Source: OPU3-GD-OMZ sp964515235 (GTDB lineage Bacteria; Pseudomonadota; Gammaproteobacteria; Methylococcales; Methylomonadaceae). Taken from it: a stretch of 64,000 nt of DNA. The stretch is taken from assembly GCA_964515235.1 (NCBI GenBank), contig CAZEVO010000005.1, positions 1-64,000 of the forward strand. Direction: 5' to 3'. Positions 8,692 to 18,052 of the stretch are shown here, in pieces (position 1 is the first letter of the stretch; the number at the start of each line of letters is the position of its first letter). The notes under the pieces were generated by a model, which worked only from the letters and a program-made list of their open reading frames with translations, was not told the origin of the DNA and did no database searches. The translations under genes were made by a program, and so were the position numbers.

Positions 8692-10551
8692 ATGAAAATG
8701 CCTGTTAAAAGCTGGCTGATCGCAACAACTGTAGCTACTTGCTTAGCTGCGCCTGCGATTTCAACTGCTAACAGTAACTTGGATAGACTCTCAAAGGACG
8801 CAAAAAACTGGTCCATGTGGGGGGGTAATTATCACGGAACTCGTTATAGTAAGCTCAACCAAATAAACACTAACAACGTAAGCGAATTACAACCTGCTTG
8901 GACTTTTTCAACAGGAGTGCTACGTGGCCATGAAGGTGGTCCGATCGTTGTTAACGATACAGTTTACATTCACACGCCGTTCCCCAACACTGTTTACGCT
9001 ATTGACCAAGCGACACAATCAGTTATTTGGGAATACACCCCTAAACAAGACGCAGATGTAACTATTCCTGTCATGTGTTGCGATACCGTGAACCGCGGCC
9101 TTGCATACGGTGATGGTAAAATATTTTTACAACAATCTGATACTGTCCTCACAGCACTTGATGCAAAAACAGGTAAGCGAATCTGGAGTGTTCAAAATGG
9201 TGATCCTAAATTAGGCATGACCAACACTAACTCACCTGTTGTGGTTAACGACAAAGTTTTAACCGGTATCTCAGGCGGTGAATTCGGTGTACGTGGCTTT
9301 TTAGCGGCTTACGACATCAACACAGGTCAGTTGGCTTGGAAAGGTTACAGTATGGGACCTGATTCAGACACATTGATTAATGCAAACTCTACTACTACTT
9401 GGGCTAACGGTAAAGTCACTAAAGTAGGCGCTAACTCAAGCACTAAAACTTGGGAAGGCGACCAATGGAAGATTGGTGGCGGAACAACTTGGGGTTGGTA
9501 TAGTTTTGATCCAAAATTAAACCTTGTTTATTACGGATCAGGTAACCCTTCTACATGGAACCCAGTTCAACGCCCAGGTGATAACAAATGGTCAATGTCT
9601 TTGTGGGCACGTGATGCTGATACCGGTGAAGTTAAATGGGTTTACCAAATGACTCCACATGATGAGTGGGATTTTGATGGTATTAACGAAGTGCCATTAG
9701 TTGATCAAAAAATCAATGGAAAAATGCGTAAAACCATCGTTCATTTTGACCGAAATGGCATTGGTTATACGTTAGACCGTGTGACTGGTGAGTTATTAGT
9801 TGCTGAAACTTTTGACAAAGCAGTCAACTGGGTATCTGAAGTCGATATGCACACTGGCCGCCCTACGGTTGTCGATGAATTCAGTACTGAATATCATGGT
9901 GAAGATGAAAATACTGAAGGTGTATGTCCTGCAGCTTTAGGTAGTAAAAACCAACAACCAGTATCTTACTCACCTCAAACAGGCTACTTCTATATCTCTG
10001 GAAACCATGTATGCATGGACTATGAGCCTTTTGAAGTAAGTTATACTGCAGGTCAACCTTACGTTGGCGCTACGCTAAGCATGTATCCAGCAGGTGTTGA
10101 TGCCACGACTGGTCGTAAAAACGGCTCAACAAACTTAGGTGTATTCACAGCTTGGGATGCTACGACTGGTGAGATTGTTTGGTCAAATGACGAACCATTC
10201 TCAGTTTGGTCTGGTTCTGTTGCCACCGCTGGTGGGTTAGTTTTCTACGGTACACTAGAAGGCTACCTGAAAGCAGTTGATGCTAAAACAGGCCGTGAAT
10301 TGTATAAATTCAAAACACCTTCTGGCATTATCGGAAATGTAAATACTTGGAGCTACAAAGGCAAACAATATGTTGGCGTACTCTCTGGTGTTGGCGGCTG
10401 GGCTGGTATTGGTATGGCTGCGGGTATTGACGATGGTACTGACGCTTCTAATACTGAAGGTTTAGGTGCTGTTGGTGCCTACAGAAGCTTAAGTGCTTAT
10501 ACTAAACTAGGTGGCGTTTTCACTGTATTCGCTCTTCCTGGTCACCACTAA
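8692..10551 (+). CDS. xoxF: Lanthanide-dependent PQQ methanol dehydrogenase XoxF
   Basis: Periplasmic quinoprotein that oxidises methanol, passing electrons from PQQ to a c-type cytochrome. Seen: a signal peptide (about residues 1-25), eight-bladed propeller repeats of the W-docking type, and a vicinal disulfide C129-C130 over the PQQ site. The metal ligand candidates are E197 (GGEFG), N285 (GSGNPSTW) and D327 in HDEWDFDG. D329, two residues after the catalytic aspartate, is the extra acidic ligand of lanthanide XoxF enzymes; calcium MxaF has alanine there. 619 residues. It has a strong GGAGG ribosome site and its own terminator, consistent with high expression. No mxaI, xoxG or pqq gene is in the window. 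Confidence 0.96.
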   Translation: MKMPVKSWLIATTVATCLAAPAISTANSNLDRLSKDAKNWSMWGGNYHGTRYSKLNQINTNNVSELQPAWTFSTGVLRGHEGGPIVVNDTVYIHTPFPNTVYAIDQATQSVIWEYTPKQDADVTIPVMCCDTVNRGLAYGDGKIFLQQSDTVLTALDAKTGKRIWSVQNGDPKLGMTNTNSPVVVNDKVLTGISGGEFGVRGFLAAYDINTGQLAWKGYSMGPDSDTLINANSTTTWANGKVTKVGANSSTKTWEGDQWKIGGGTTWGWYSFDPKLNLVYYGSGNPSTWNPVQRPGDNKWSMSLWARDADTGEVKWVYQMTPHDEWDFDGINEVPLVDQKINGKMRKTIVHFDRNGIGYTLDRVTGELLVAETFDKAVNWVSEVDMHTGRPTVVDEFSTEYHGEDENTEGVCPAALGSKNQQPVSYSPQTGYFYISGNHVCMDYEPFEVSYTAGQPYVGATLSMYPAGVDATTGRKNGSTNLGVFTAWDATTGEIVWSNDEPFSVWSGSVATAGGLVFYGTLEGYLKAVDAKTGRELYKFKTPSGIIGNVNTWSYKGKQYVGVLSGVGGWAGIGMAAGIDDGTDASNTEGLGAVGAYRSLSAYTKLGGVFTVFALPGHH

Positions 10552-10585
10552 AGTTATTGCTATAAAATAACTTTTAGTACATTTT

Positions 10586-10623
10586 AAAGGCCCTAGCTGA
10601 TTTATCAGCTAGGGCCTTTTTTT
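10586..10623 (+). terminator. Strong intrinsic terminator after xoxF
   Basis: A 15-base-pair perfect stem (AAAGGCCCTAGCTGA and its complement) around a TTTA loop, followed by a T run. It begins 35 bases after the xoxF stop and lies between xoxF and xoxJ, so xoxJ is expected to be expressed by read-through or from its own promoter. Confidence 0.93.
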
Positions 10624-10650
10624 ATCTACTGAAATTTTAAGAGAACTCTC

Positions 10651-11499
10651 ATGATCAAGTCCTTATTTACTATCGCCTCTTTATGCTTCTCCTTACTCTT
10701 TACACCCTCTGTGCTTGCCGACAAAGCCTTTAAAGTATGTGCCGACCCCTTGCATCCTCCATACTCCTTAAAAGATGGTAGCGGCTTTGAAAATGACATC
10801 GCAGCTCTTTTTGCCAAACGATTAAACCTACCCCTTGAATTTACCTGGTTTCCACAACGAATAGGTTTTATAAGAAATACTCTGCGAGCACCACTTGTAA
10901 ACAATAAAGGCTATAAATGTGATGTCGTTATGGGTGTACCTACAGGCTATGACCTTGCACTAACGACAAAACCCTACTATCACTCTAGCTATGTTCTAGT
11001 CATCGCTAAAGGCCGTGACTGGGATGACATCAGCTCTCCTGAGCAACTCGCTAATGTATCTGAGAAACGCCTTGATAACCTCAAAATTGCGATGTTTGAC
11101 AGGGGGCCAGGAACAACCTGGCTACACCGAAACGGCTTAACTGATCAAGGAATTCCCTATCAAACCATGACCGGCGACAATGAAAACAATACCGCCATGA
11201 TGATTAGTAAAGATTTACGAGCCGGTAAAATTGATATGGTTATCTTATGGGGCCCGATGGCTGGATATGTACTAGAAGATGGGGGCGCTAATAACTACAA
11301 TGTCATACCACTAAAATCAAATGCGGGAATGAAGTTTGACTTTTCTATTTCAATGGCTGTTCGTTACGGCGATAGAACTAGGCAAGAACAACTGGAAAAA
11401 CTGATTGATGAAAATGCTGAAAAAATACAAAGCATTATCCAATCCTACAATATTCCACTACTACCTATTCCAGAATATACACCTCAAGATGATGATTAA
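10651..11499 (+). CDS. xoxJ: XoxJ-like periplasmic binding protein
   Basis: Predicted periplasmic solute-binding-fold protein of the XoxJ/MxaJ group, found beside methanol dehydrogenase genes and thought to help activate or mature the enzyme. Seen: a signal peptide (residues 1-23, cleaved after VLA), then FKVCADPLHPPYS, typical of the extracellular solute-binding family 3 fold, and conserved stretches such as DVVMGVPTGYD and GPGTTWL. 282 residues. It is 99 bases downstream of xoxF but separated from it by a strong terminator. The XoxJ name follows from family style and context; the ligand is unknown. Confidence 0.9.
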   Translation: MIKSLFTIASLCFSLLFTPSVLADKAFKVCADPLHPPYSLKDGSGFENDIAALFAKRLNLPLEFTWFPQRIGFIRNTLRAPLVNNKGYKCDVVMGVPTGYDLALTTKPYYHSSYVLVIAKGRDWDDISSPEQLANVSEKRLDNLKIAMFDRGPGTTWLHRNGLTDQGIPYQTMTGDNENNTAMMISKDLRAGKIDMVILWGPMAGYVLEDGGANNYNVIPLKSNAGMKFDFSISMAVRYGDRTRQEQLEKLIDENAEKIQSIIQSYNIPLLPIPEYTPQDDD

Positions 11500-11508
11500 T
11501 ATCACCAT

Positions 11509-11537
11509 AAAAAAAGGGTCCTTTCGGACCCTTTTTT
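11509..11537. terminator. Bidirectional terminator between xoxJ and pnp
   Basis: Stem GGGTCC (11516-11521), loop TTTC, GGACCC (11526-11531), flanked by an A run on the left and a T run on the right. It can therefore end both the xoxJ transcript (plus) and the long pnp operon (minus), whose genes stop 10 and 19 bases from it. Confidence 0.92.
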
Positions 11538-11555
11538 AGAATTAAGAGAAGAGTT

Positions 11556-13628
11556 TTAGTCTATATCTTTCATACTTAATCTCACTCGTCCTTGTCTATC
11601 AATTTCTAAGACCTTCACTTTCACCACATCACCTTCAGATAGTTTATCACTAACCTTTTCTACATGTTCGGCTGATATTTGAGAAATATGCACTAAACCA
11701 TCCTTTCCTGGCAAAATAGTCACGAAAGCACCAAAGTCCATTAATCGAGCCACTTTACCTTCATAAACCTTACCAACTTCAACTTCAGCGGTTATCTCTT
11801 CAATTAACTGCCTAGCCTCTTCACCAGCACTCTTATCGACAGAAGCTACTTTGACTATACCATCGTCTGTTAAGTCAATACTTGCACCTGTTTTCTCAGT
11901 TAAACTGCGAATAGTTGCCCCACCTTTACCAATAACATCACGTATTTTACTAGGATCGATCTTAAATGTAATAATTCTAGGCGCATAATCTGACATTTCT
12001 TCCCGAGTTTCAGAAAGCGATTCATTCATTCTATCAAGAATATGAAGTCGACCTTCTTTAGCTTGTGCCAAAGCCGTTTCCATAATCTCGTTAGTTATGC
12101 CATCAATTTTAATATCCATCTGCAGTGCAGTAATACCCTCTACCGAGCCTGCTACTTTAAAGTCCATATCACCTAAATGATCTTCATCACCCATGATATC
12201 TGACAATACAGCAAAATTATCGCCTTCCTTAATTAAGCCCATAGCTATTCCGGCAACAGGGGTTTTAATAGGAACTCCCGCGTCCATTAGTGCCAAACTA
12301 GTTCCACAGACCGAAGCCATTGAACTTGATCCATTTGATTCTGTAATCTCTGAAACCACACGGATAACATATGGAAAATCGTCAATACTTGGAACTACAG
12401 CCAAAACGCCTCGCTTTGCAAGGCGACCGTGACCAATTTCACGCCGTTTTGGTGTACCGACAAAACCTGTCTCACCCACACAAAATGGAGGAAAATTAAA
12501 ATGCAACATAAAATTATCTTTACGCTCACCGCCAATTGCATCAATGATTTGAGCATCACGACCAGTCCCTAAGGTTGCAACTACAATCGCCTGAGTTTCT
12601 CCCCGAGTAAACAATGAAGAACCATGGGTTCGTGGTAAAACCCCCGTACGAACCGTAATAGGGCGAACCGTACTTAAATCACGCCCATCAATACGATTGT
12701 TGGTATCTAACACATAGTCTCTAACCACTCTTTTTTCAAGACTTTCAAAGGCTCCCCGTACAGCTGATGACTCATAAGCTTCATCTTCAGTTAACTTCTC
12801 GATCAACTCATTTCTAATAACTTTAAGTTGATTTTGACGACTTAATTTTTCAGGAATTTTATATGCTTCGCTGATTGCCGATTGAACCTCATTCGCAACC
12901 TTATCTGCTAATGCTTCATCTTTAATCGGTGCGGTCCACTCCATTGCAGGCTTATTAACTTCCTGAGCTAACTCCCGAATTGCTGAAATTGCTACTTGCA
13001 TTTGATCATGACCAAACATCACAGCACCCAACATCACTTCTTCACTTAAAAGCTCTGCTTCTGATTCAACCATTAAAACGGCTTGATCAGTACCTGCAAC
13101 TACTAATTCCAACTGCGATTCTTCTAACTCACTCATCGTTGGATTTAATATGTAATCACCGTTGTTATAACCTACCAGTGCTGCTGCTATAGGCCCATTA
13201 AAAGGCAATCCTGAAATTGATAAGGCCGCAGAAGCTCCTAATAATGCAGGAACCTCTGTTCCTATTTCAGGATTTAGTGACATCACTGTTGCAATAATTT
13301 GAACTTCGTGAGTAAAGCCTTTAGGAAACATGGGTCGTACCGGACGATCAATCAATCGACAAAGCAATGTTTCCTGTTCAGATGGCCGGCCTTCTCGCTT
13401 AAAAAAGCCACCAGGAATTTTACCCGCCGCATAACTTTTTTCTTGATAATTCACTGTTAATGGAAAAAAATCAGCACCCATCGGACCTTCTTTTTCCACG
13501 ACAGTTACCAAAAGCGATGTCCCTTCAATATCAATTAAAACGGCACCATCTGCTTGGCGAGCTATCTCTCCTGTTTCAATACTGACAGTTTTTCCACCAT
13601 ACTGAAATTCTTTACGAATATGAGTCAC
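11556..13628 (-). CDS. pnp: Polyribonucleotide nucleotidyltransferase (PNPase)
   Basis: Phosphorolytic 3'-5' exoribonuclease and degradosome component. Seen in order: two RNase PH-like domains (about residues 10-230 and 310-540) joined by an alpha-helical linker, then a KH domain (about 550-610, with the IGKGGATIRSL loop) and an S1 domain (about 620-688). 690 residues, slightly shorter than E. coli PNPase at the C-terminus. The start is a GTG with GAGGA 8 bases upstream. It is last in the tRNA-fMet/rimP-nusA-infB-rbfA-truB-rpsO-pnp cluster, directly after rpsO, the classical order in which pnp controls its own leader. Confidence 0.98.
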   Translation of the reverse strand: MTHIRKEFQYGGKTVSIETGEIARQADGAVLIDIEGTSLLVTVVEKEGPMGADFFPLTVNYQEKSYAAGKIPGGFFKREGRPSEQETLLCRLIDRPVRPMFPKGFTHEVQIIATVMSLNPEIGTEVPALLGASAALSISGLPFNGPIAAALVGYNNGDYILNPTMSELEESQLELVVAGTDQAVLMVESEAELLSEEVMLGAVMFGHDQMQVAISAIRELAQEVNKPAMEWTAPIKDEALADKVANEVQSAISEAYKIPEKLSRQNQLKVIRNELIEKLTEDEAYESSAVRGAFESLEKRVVRDYVLDTNNRIDGRDLSTVRPITVRTGVLPRTHGSSLFTRGETQAIVVATLGTGRDAQIIDAIGGERKDNFMLHFNFPPFCVGETGFVGTPKRREIGHGRLAKRGVLAVVPSIDDFPYVIRVVSEITESNGSSSMASVCGTSLALMDAGVPIKTPVAGIAMGLIKEGDNFAVLSDIMGDEDHLGDMDFKVAGSVEGITALQMDIKIDGITNEIMETALAQAKEGRLHILDRMNESLSETREEMSDYAPRIITFKIDPSKIRDVIGKGGATIRSLTEKTGASIDLTDDGIVKVASVDKSAGEEARQLIEEITAEVEVGKVYEGKVARLMDFGAFVTILPGKDGLVHISQISAEHVEKVSDKLSEGDVVKVKVLEIDRQGRVRLSMKDID

Positions 13629-13686
13629 TATAATTTTCCTCTGTATTTGAGAATATTTGAAAATAAATGTAATTCTAAAACTTTAC

Positions 13687-13956
13687 TTATTTTCTTAACC
13701 CCAATCGCTCGATTAATGAACGATAACGAGCAATATCTTTTCGCTTAATGTAATCCAATAATTTGCGGCGCTGGTTAACCATCCGTAATAAACCACGACG
13801 TGAGTGATTATCTTTTTTATGCGTCTCAAAATGAGTCGACAAATGAGTAATATGCGCTGTTAATAAAGCAATTTGAACTTCGGGTGAACCGGTGTCCGTA
13901 GATGACAATTGATAATCTGCTATAACCGCTTGTTTTTGTTCTGTTGTAAATGGCAT
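13687..13956 (-). CDS. rpsO: 30S ribosomal protein S15
   Basis: Binds the central domain of 16S rRNA early in assembly of the small subunit. Seen: 89 residues with the family signature LTAHITHLSTHFETHKKDNHSRRGLL split across the middle (shortened here: HLSTHFETHKKDNHSRRG) and basic C-terminal helix KRKDIARYRSLIERLGLRK. It is 58 bases upstream of pnp on the same strand. A 198-base gap separates it from truB, so an internal promoter is likely there. Confidence 0.98.
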   Translation of the reverse strand: MPFTTEQKQAVIADYQLSSTDTGSPEVQIALLTAHITHLSTHFETHKKDNHSRRGLLRMVNQRRKLLDYIKRKDIARYRSLIERLGLRK

Positions 13957-14154
13957 TTCTTATAACCCCTATATGGTTAATTTTTTTGAAAATATGGCCT
14001 TTGTGTTACTGGACGTTTGAACTTAACTATCCCAAACACTAACCACACGCTATATAGTTCATTTTTTTCCGCAATAGGGTGCAGAAATAATGAAAAACTT
14101 AAACATACTGTCAATTAATGACCGTATAAATATCCTTTTGATGCACCTAACATA

Positions 14155-15066
14155 TTAGTTAAAATTAAATAATCGTTTAGGTACTAATTGTCCCGCCGGT
14201 ATCATCTGTCCAATACCAACAAATAATTCTTCTGAGTACATTCTAACCATCCCTTGAGAAGAAGAAACATCATGATACACAACTGACTGTCCATTTTGAA
14301 TAGACTTATACTGCCTATTATCTAACTTAACTTCTGGCCAATCTGACAAGACCTTATCTACCGGGATTAAAGAATCTTCTAACTCATTAGTTTCTTTAAG
14401 CATCATCAACTGCTCAAGTGTCAAACAGTCATCAATGTTCAAACGACCCACTGCCGTTCTGCGTAATTGAGAAATAGTTGCTCCGCATCCCAAGGCATTA
14501 CCAATATCTTCAGCAAGACTTCTAATATAAGTTCCTTTAGTGCAACAAACATCCAGAACTAACTTTTCTGTGCTGAATGATAACAAATCTAACTGATGAA
14601 TAGCTACTTCCCGCGCCTTTCTTTCAACCACTTGGCCTTCTCTAGCTAATTCATACAATCGCTTACCCTGATGTTTTAACGCTGAATACATCGGTGGTAC
14701 CTGACTGATAATCCCTTTAAAGTTGGATAAGCATTCTTCAACTTTTTCAACTGATAACTCAGGAACCTGAGTAGTCGCAACAACATTCCCTTGGGTATCG
14801 CCACTATCTGTCCTCGCCCCCAACAATAACGTTGCTTGATAACGTTTATCCGTATCCAATAGAAAAGAACAAACCTTAGTTGCTTCTCCAAAGCATAAGG
14901 GTAAAACACCAGTTGCCAAAGGATCTAAACTTCCAGTATGCCCAGCTTTATTGGCATTAAATAAACGCCTAACATCTTGAAGCGCTCCATTCGATGAACC
15001 TCCTGACGCCTTATCTAATAAAATTAGACCATGAATATTCAATCCCGATTTACGTCGCCGACCCAT
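14155..15066 (-). CDS. truB: tRNA pseudouridine(55) synthase TruB
   Basis: Makes pseudouridine 55 in the T-loop of elongator tRNAs. Seen: the catalytic motif AGHTGSLDPLATG with aspartate D48, the KGTYIRSLAEDIG segment in the middle of the protein, and a C-terminal PUA-like region. 303 residues, the normal length. It starts 5 bases after the rbfA stop, within the rimP-pnp operon. Confidence 0.97.
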   Translation of the reverse strand: MGRRRKSGLNIHGLILLDKASGGSSNGALQDVRRLFNANKAGHTGSLDPLATGVLPLCFGEATKVCSFLLDTDKRYQATLLLGARTDSGDTQGNVVATTQVPELSVEKVEECLSNFKGIISQVPPMYSALKHQGKRLYELAREGQVVERKAREVAIHQLDLLSFSTEKLVLDVCCTKGTYIRSLAEDIGNALGCGATISQLRRTAVGRLNIDDCLTLEQLMMLKETNELEDSLIPVDKVLSDWPEVKLDNRQYKSIQNGQSVVYHDVSSSQGMVRMYSEELFVGIGQMIPAGQLVPKRLFNFN

Positions 15067-15071
15067 CGTTA

Positions 15072-15434
15072 TTACTCTAATCCTTCAGAGTCACTACCAT
15101 CTAATAATTTTGAAATTCGCATACCCGTTTCAAGCGCATCATCATAATAAAACTTAAAATGCGGTACTCTGCGCATTTTCATTCTTTTACCTACTTCCTG
15201 ACGAATATAGTTAGCCGCCTCCGTTAAAATAGTCATCTTTTCGGTAACGGCTTTTGCATCGGTATCAAACAGTGAAACATAAATTTTAGCAATTGCTAAA
15301 TCTCGACTAACCTCTACATCACTAACCGTAACAAACCCCAATCGCGGATCTTTCATGGTCGTTTGCATCACAACAGCCAATTCTTTATGTAGCTGTGATG
15401 ACACTCTAGCATTACGTGAAAACTCTCTAGCCAT
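15072..15434 (-). CDS. rbfA: 30S ribosome-binding factor RbfA
   Basis: Late 16S rRNA maturation and cold-adaptation factor with a KH-like fold. Seen: 120 residues, MKDPRLGFVTVSDVEVSRDL and the conserved C-terminal VPHFKFYYDDALE segment. It lies 5 bases after infB and 5 bases before truB, inside the operon. Confidence 0.97.
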   Translation of the reverse strand: MAREFSRNARVSSQLHKELAVVMQTTMKDPRLGFVTVSDVEVSRDLAIAKIYVSLFDTDAKAVTEKMTILTEAANYIRQEVGKRMKMRRVPHFKFYYDDALETGMRISKLLDGSDSEGLE

Positions 15435-15439
15435 GCAGT

Positions 15440-18040
15440 TTAGATCTCACGTCTAACTTCGATACGCTCAAAAACTTCAATATAATCTTTGTTTTTAATA
15501 TCGTTATAATTTTTAACCCCAATACCACATTCCATCCCTGATTTGACTTCCTGTATATCATCTTTAAATCGGCGTAATGATTCTAATTGCCCTTCATAAA
15601 TTACAATATTATCGCGTAAAACCCGTATCGGTAAATTACGTCGGACAAATCCTTCAATAACCATACAGCCGGCAATGGCTCCTAATTTAGGTGACCGGAA
15701 AATATCTCTCACCTCTGCAATGCCAACAATTTGTTCTTTTATTTCTGGCGATAATAAGCCACTAATCGACTTCTTAACCTCATCGATAACATCATAAATA
15801 ATGCTGTAATAATGAAGGTCAATTCCTTTATCGACAATAAGTTTACGAGCAGTAGCATCTGCACGAACATTAAAGCCAATAATGATCGCATCAGAAGCCA
15901 ATGCTAAATTCGCATCACCTTCATTAATACCGCCCACACCGCCGTACACCACTTTAACTTTGACTTCATCGTTTGTCAGCTTAGTCAACGACTCTTTTAA
16001 TGCCTCTAAACTACCATGTACATCCGCTTTAACAACCAAATTCAAGGTTGCTGTATCTCCCGCTGTCATCCGAGAAAAAACCTCATCTAATTTTGCAGCT
16101 TGTTGTGCTGCTAACTTATTAGATTTTAATTTTTCTGAACGATGCTCTGATAATTCACGCGCCGATTTTTCATTGCTTACCACAACAAAGTGTTCGCCTG
16201 CAGTTGGTGCTCCAGACAAACCCACGATTTCAACTGGCACTGAAGGTCCAGCTGTCTTTATGGTTTTACCTGACTCATCATGCATATTTCTAATTCGGCC
16301 ATACTCACTGCCACATAAAACAATTTGCCCTTTCTCAAGCGTTCCTTTTTGTACGAGAACGGTCGCTACCGGTCCTCGCCCTTTATCTAACCGAGCTTCA
16401 ATAGCAAAGCCTGAAGCAATACCTTCTACAGGTGCTGTCAGTTCAAGAATCTCAGATTGTAAAATCAAAGCTTCAATTAAATCGTTAACACCTTCTCCTG
16501 TCTTCGCAGACACCTGAATAAACTGAACTGTACCGCCCCACTCTTCAGGAACAACATCAATCGTTGCTAATTCCTGCATAACCCTCTGAGGGTCAGCAGT
16601 CGGTTTATCCATTTTATTAATCGCAATAATAATAGGAACGTCAGCTGCTTTGGCATGCTCAACCGCTTCTTTAGTTTGTGGCATCACCCCATCATCGGCT
16701 GCGACAACGATAATCACAACATCAGTTACCTGCGCGCCTCTTGCCCGCATCGCAGTAAAAGCCGCATGCCCAGGTGTGTCAAGAAAAGTTACAGCACCAT
16801 GGTCAGTAACCACTTGATAGGCTCCGATATGCTGTGTTATGCCTCCTGCCTCGCCATCTGCAACACGAGATTCCCTTATATAATCAAGCAATGACGTTTT
16901 ACCATGGTCTACATGTCCCATAATAGTTACAATAGGAGCTCTTGCGTGACTCTCACGTAATTCCTCAACATCAAGCCCTAAAACAGAATTCTCAATGTCA
17001 TCTTCATTTTGCAAAATAGCTTTATGCCCCAACTCCTCAACAATAATAACAGCAGTATCCTGATCAATACTTTGATTGATCGTTGCCATAGTCCCGAGTT
17101 TCATCATTTGCTTAATCACATCGGCTGCTTTAATACTCAACCGCTGCGCTAACTCAGAAACTATAATATGCTCAGGTATTGCAATTTCTTTTGCAACCGG
17201 TGTAGTTGGCTTTTCAAATCCATGCTGATTTGTTGACGGGGTTACAACTTGTTGCCGATTCTTTCCTGGCCCTTTTTGACGTTTATTACCTCCAGCTTTA
17301 CCTCTTTTAGCAGCTGCAGGCTTTTTAGCGCCCATACGTGGTGGTTGCGATTTCTTTCGATCGACATTATCAACAGGCTCATTCTTTTTAGACTCTATGT
17401 CTTTCGCTTTTTCCTGTTCTAATTTTCTTTTAGCTTCTTCCTGTTCTACCAAACGCTCTTGATCTGCTTTTTGTTTAAGCATCTCTTGCCGCCGTTTATC
17501 TTCTTCATGCTTCAAATGCGCTTGAGAAGCTAAATGCAATTGATGCTCTTCAGCTTCTTTTTTTATTTTTTCTTCTGCCTGGATTCGTTCGTTTTCTAAT
17601 TCCTGCTCTTTCGCTCGCAATTGCTCTTTTTCTAATCGCGCCTGTTCCTCTGCTTCTATTTCAATACGCTGTTGCTCTAAAGCATTTTGCGCCTGAACTT
17701 TTTCATCCAATGATTCCGAGGTCTCTACTTCACTGCGTTTCACATAAGTTTTTTTCTTACGTATTTCAATATTAACAGTTTTATCTGATTTACCAGATCC
17801 TGGCCCCAGTTTCAACTTACTGACTGATTTTCGCTTCAAAGTAACACGACTCGGGGAACTTTCATCATCTGGTTTCCCATGACGAGCTCTTAAATGTCCC
17901 AACAAAATAACTTTCTGCTCTTCGGTTAATGTTTCATCAGCTGAATTCACACTTATTCCTGCATCATTCAACTGCAGCATTAATCGATCAATTGGAATAC
18001 CAACAACTTCAGCTAAGTTTTTTACTGTAATACCACTCAT
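15440..18040 (-). CDS. infB: Translation initiation factor IF-2
   Basis: GTPase that brings fMet-tRNA to the 30S subunit. Seen: two N-terminal IF2_N modules (about residues 1-55 and 288-340), a long Glu/Lys/Gln-rich low-complexity stretch (about 105-225) followed by a basic Ala/Gly/Lys linker (about 235-265). The G domain follows with GHVDHGKT at 375-382, DTPGH and NKMD, then the C-terminal domains II-IV. 866 residues, close to E. coli IF2-alpha. Internal starts giving shorter isoforms are possible but not evident. It starts 12 bases after the nusA stop. Confidence 0.98.
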   Translation of the reverse strand: MSGITVKNLAEVVGIPIDRLMLQLNDAGISVNSADETLTEEQKVILLGHLRARHGKPDDESSPSRVTLKRKSVSKLKLGPGSGKSDKTVNIEIRKKKTYVKRSEVETSESLDEKVQAQNALEQQRIEIEAEEQARLEKEQLRAKEQELENERIQAEEKIKKEAEEHQLHLASQAHLKHEEDKRRQEMLKQKADQERLVEQEEAKRKLEQEKAKDIESKKNEPVDNVDRKKSQPPRMGAKKPAAAKRGKAGGNKRQKGPGKNRQQVVTPSTNQHGFEKPTTPVAKEIAIPEHIIVSELAQRLSIKAADVIKQMMKLGTMATINQSIDQDTAVIIVEELGHKAILQNEDDIENSVLGLDVEELRESHARAPIVTIMGHVDHGKTSLLDYIRESRVADGEAGGITQHIGAYQVVTDHGAVTFLDTPGHAAFTAMRARGAQVTDVVIIVVAADDGVMPQTKEAVEHAKAADVPIIIAINKMDKPTADPQRVMQELATIDVVPEEWGGTVQFIQVSAKTGEGVNDLIEALILQSEILELTAPVEGIASGFAIEARLDKGRGPVATVLVQKGTLEKGQIVLCGSEYGRIRNMHDESGKTIKTAGPSVPVEIVGLSGAPTAGEHFVVVSNEKSARELSEHRSEKLKSNKLAAQQAAKLDEVFSRMTAGDTATLNLVVKADVHGSLEALKESLTKLTNDEVKVKVVYGGVGGINEGDANLALASDAIIIGFNVRADATARKLIVDKGIDLHYYSIIYDVIDEVKKSISGLLSPEIKEQIVGIAEVRDIFRSPKLGAIAGCMVIEGFVRRNLPIRVLRDNIVIYEGQLESLRRFKDDIQEVKSGMECGIGVKNYNDIKNKDYIEVFERIEVRREI

Positions 18041-18052
18041 CTCCTCAAACTC

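Noticed and set aside
8692..10551. Calcium-type MxaF methanol dehydrogenase
   Set aside because: The residue two places after the catalytic aspartate is Asp (D329), not Ala, and no mxaI/mxaG genes follow.
10626..10904. Minus-strand open frame opposite the xoxJ start
   Set aside because: It overlaps xoxJ's signal-peptide region and its sequence has no recognisable protein character; it is a shadow.
15882..16517. Long plus-strand open frame inside infB
   Set aside because: It is antisense to a conserved infB G domain; such frames arise from codon bias of the true gene.
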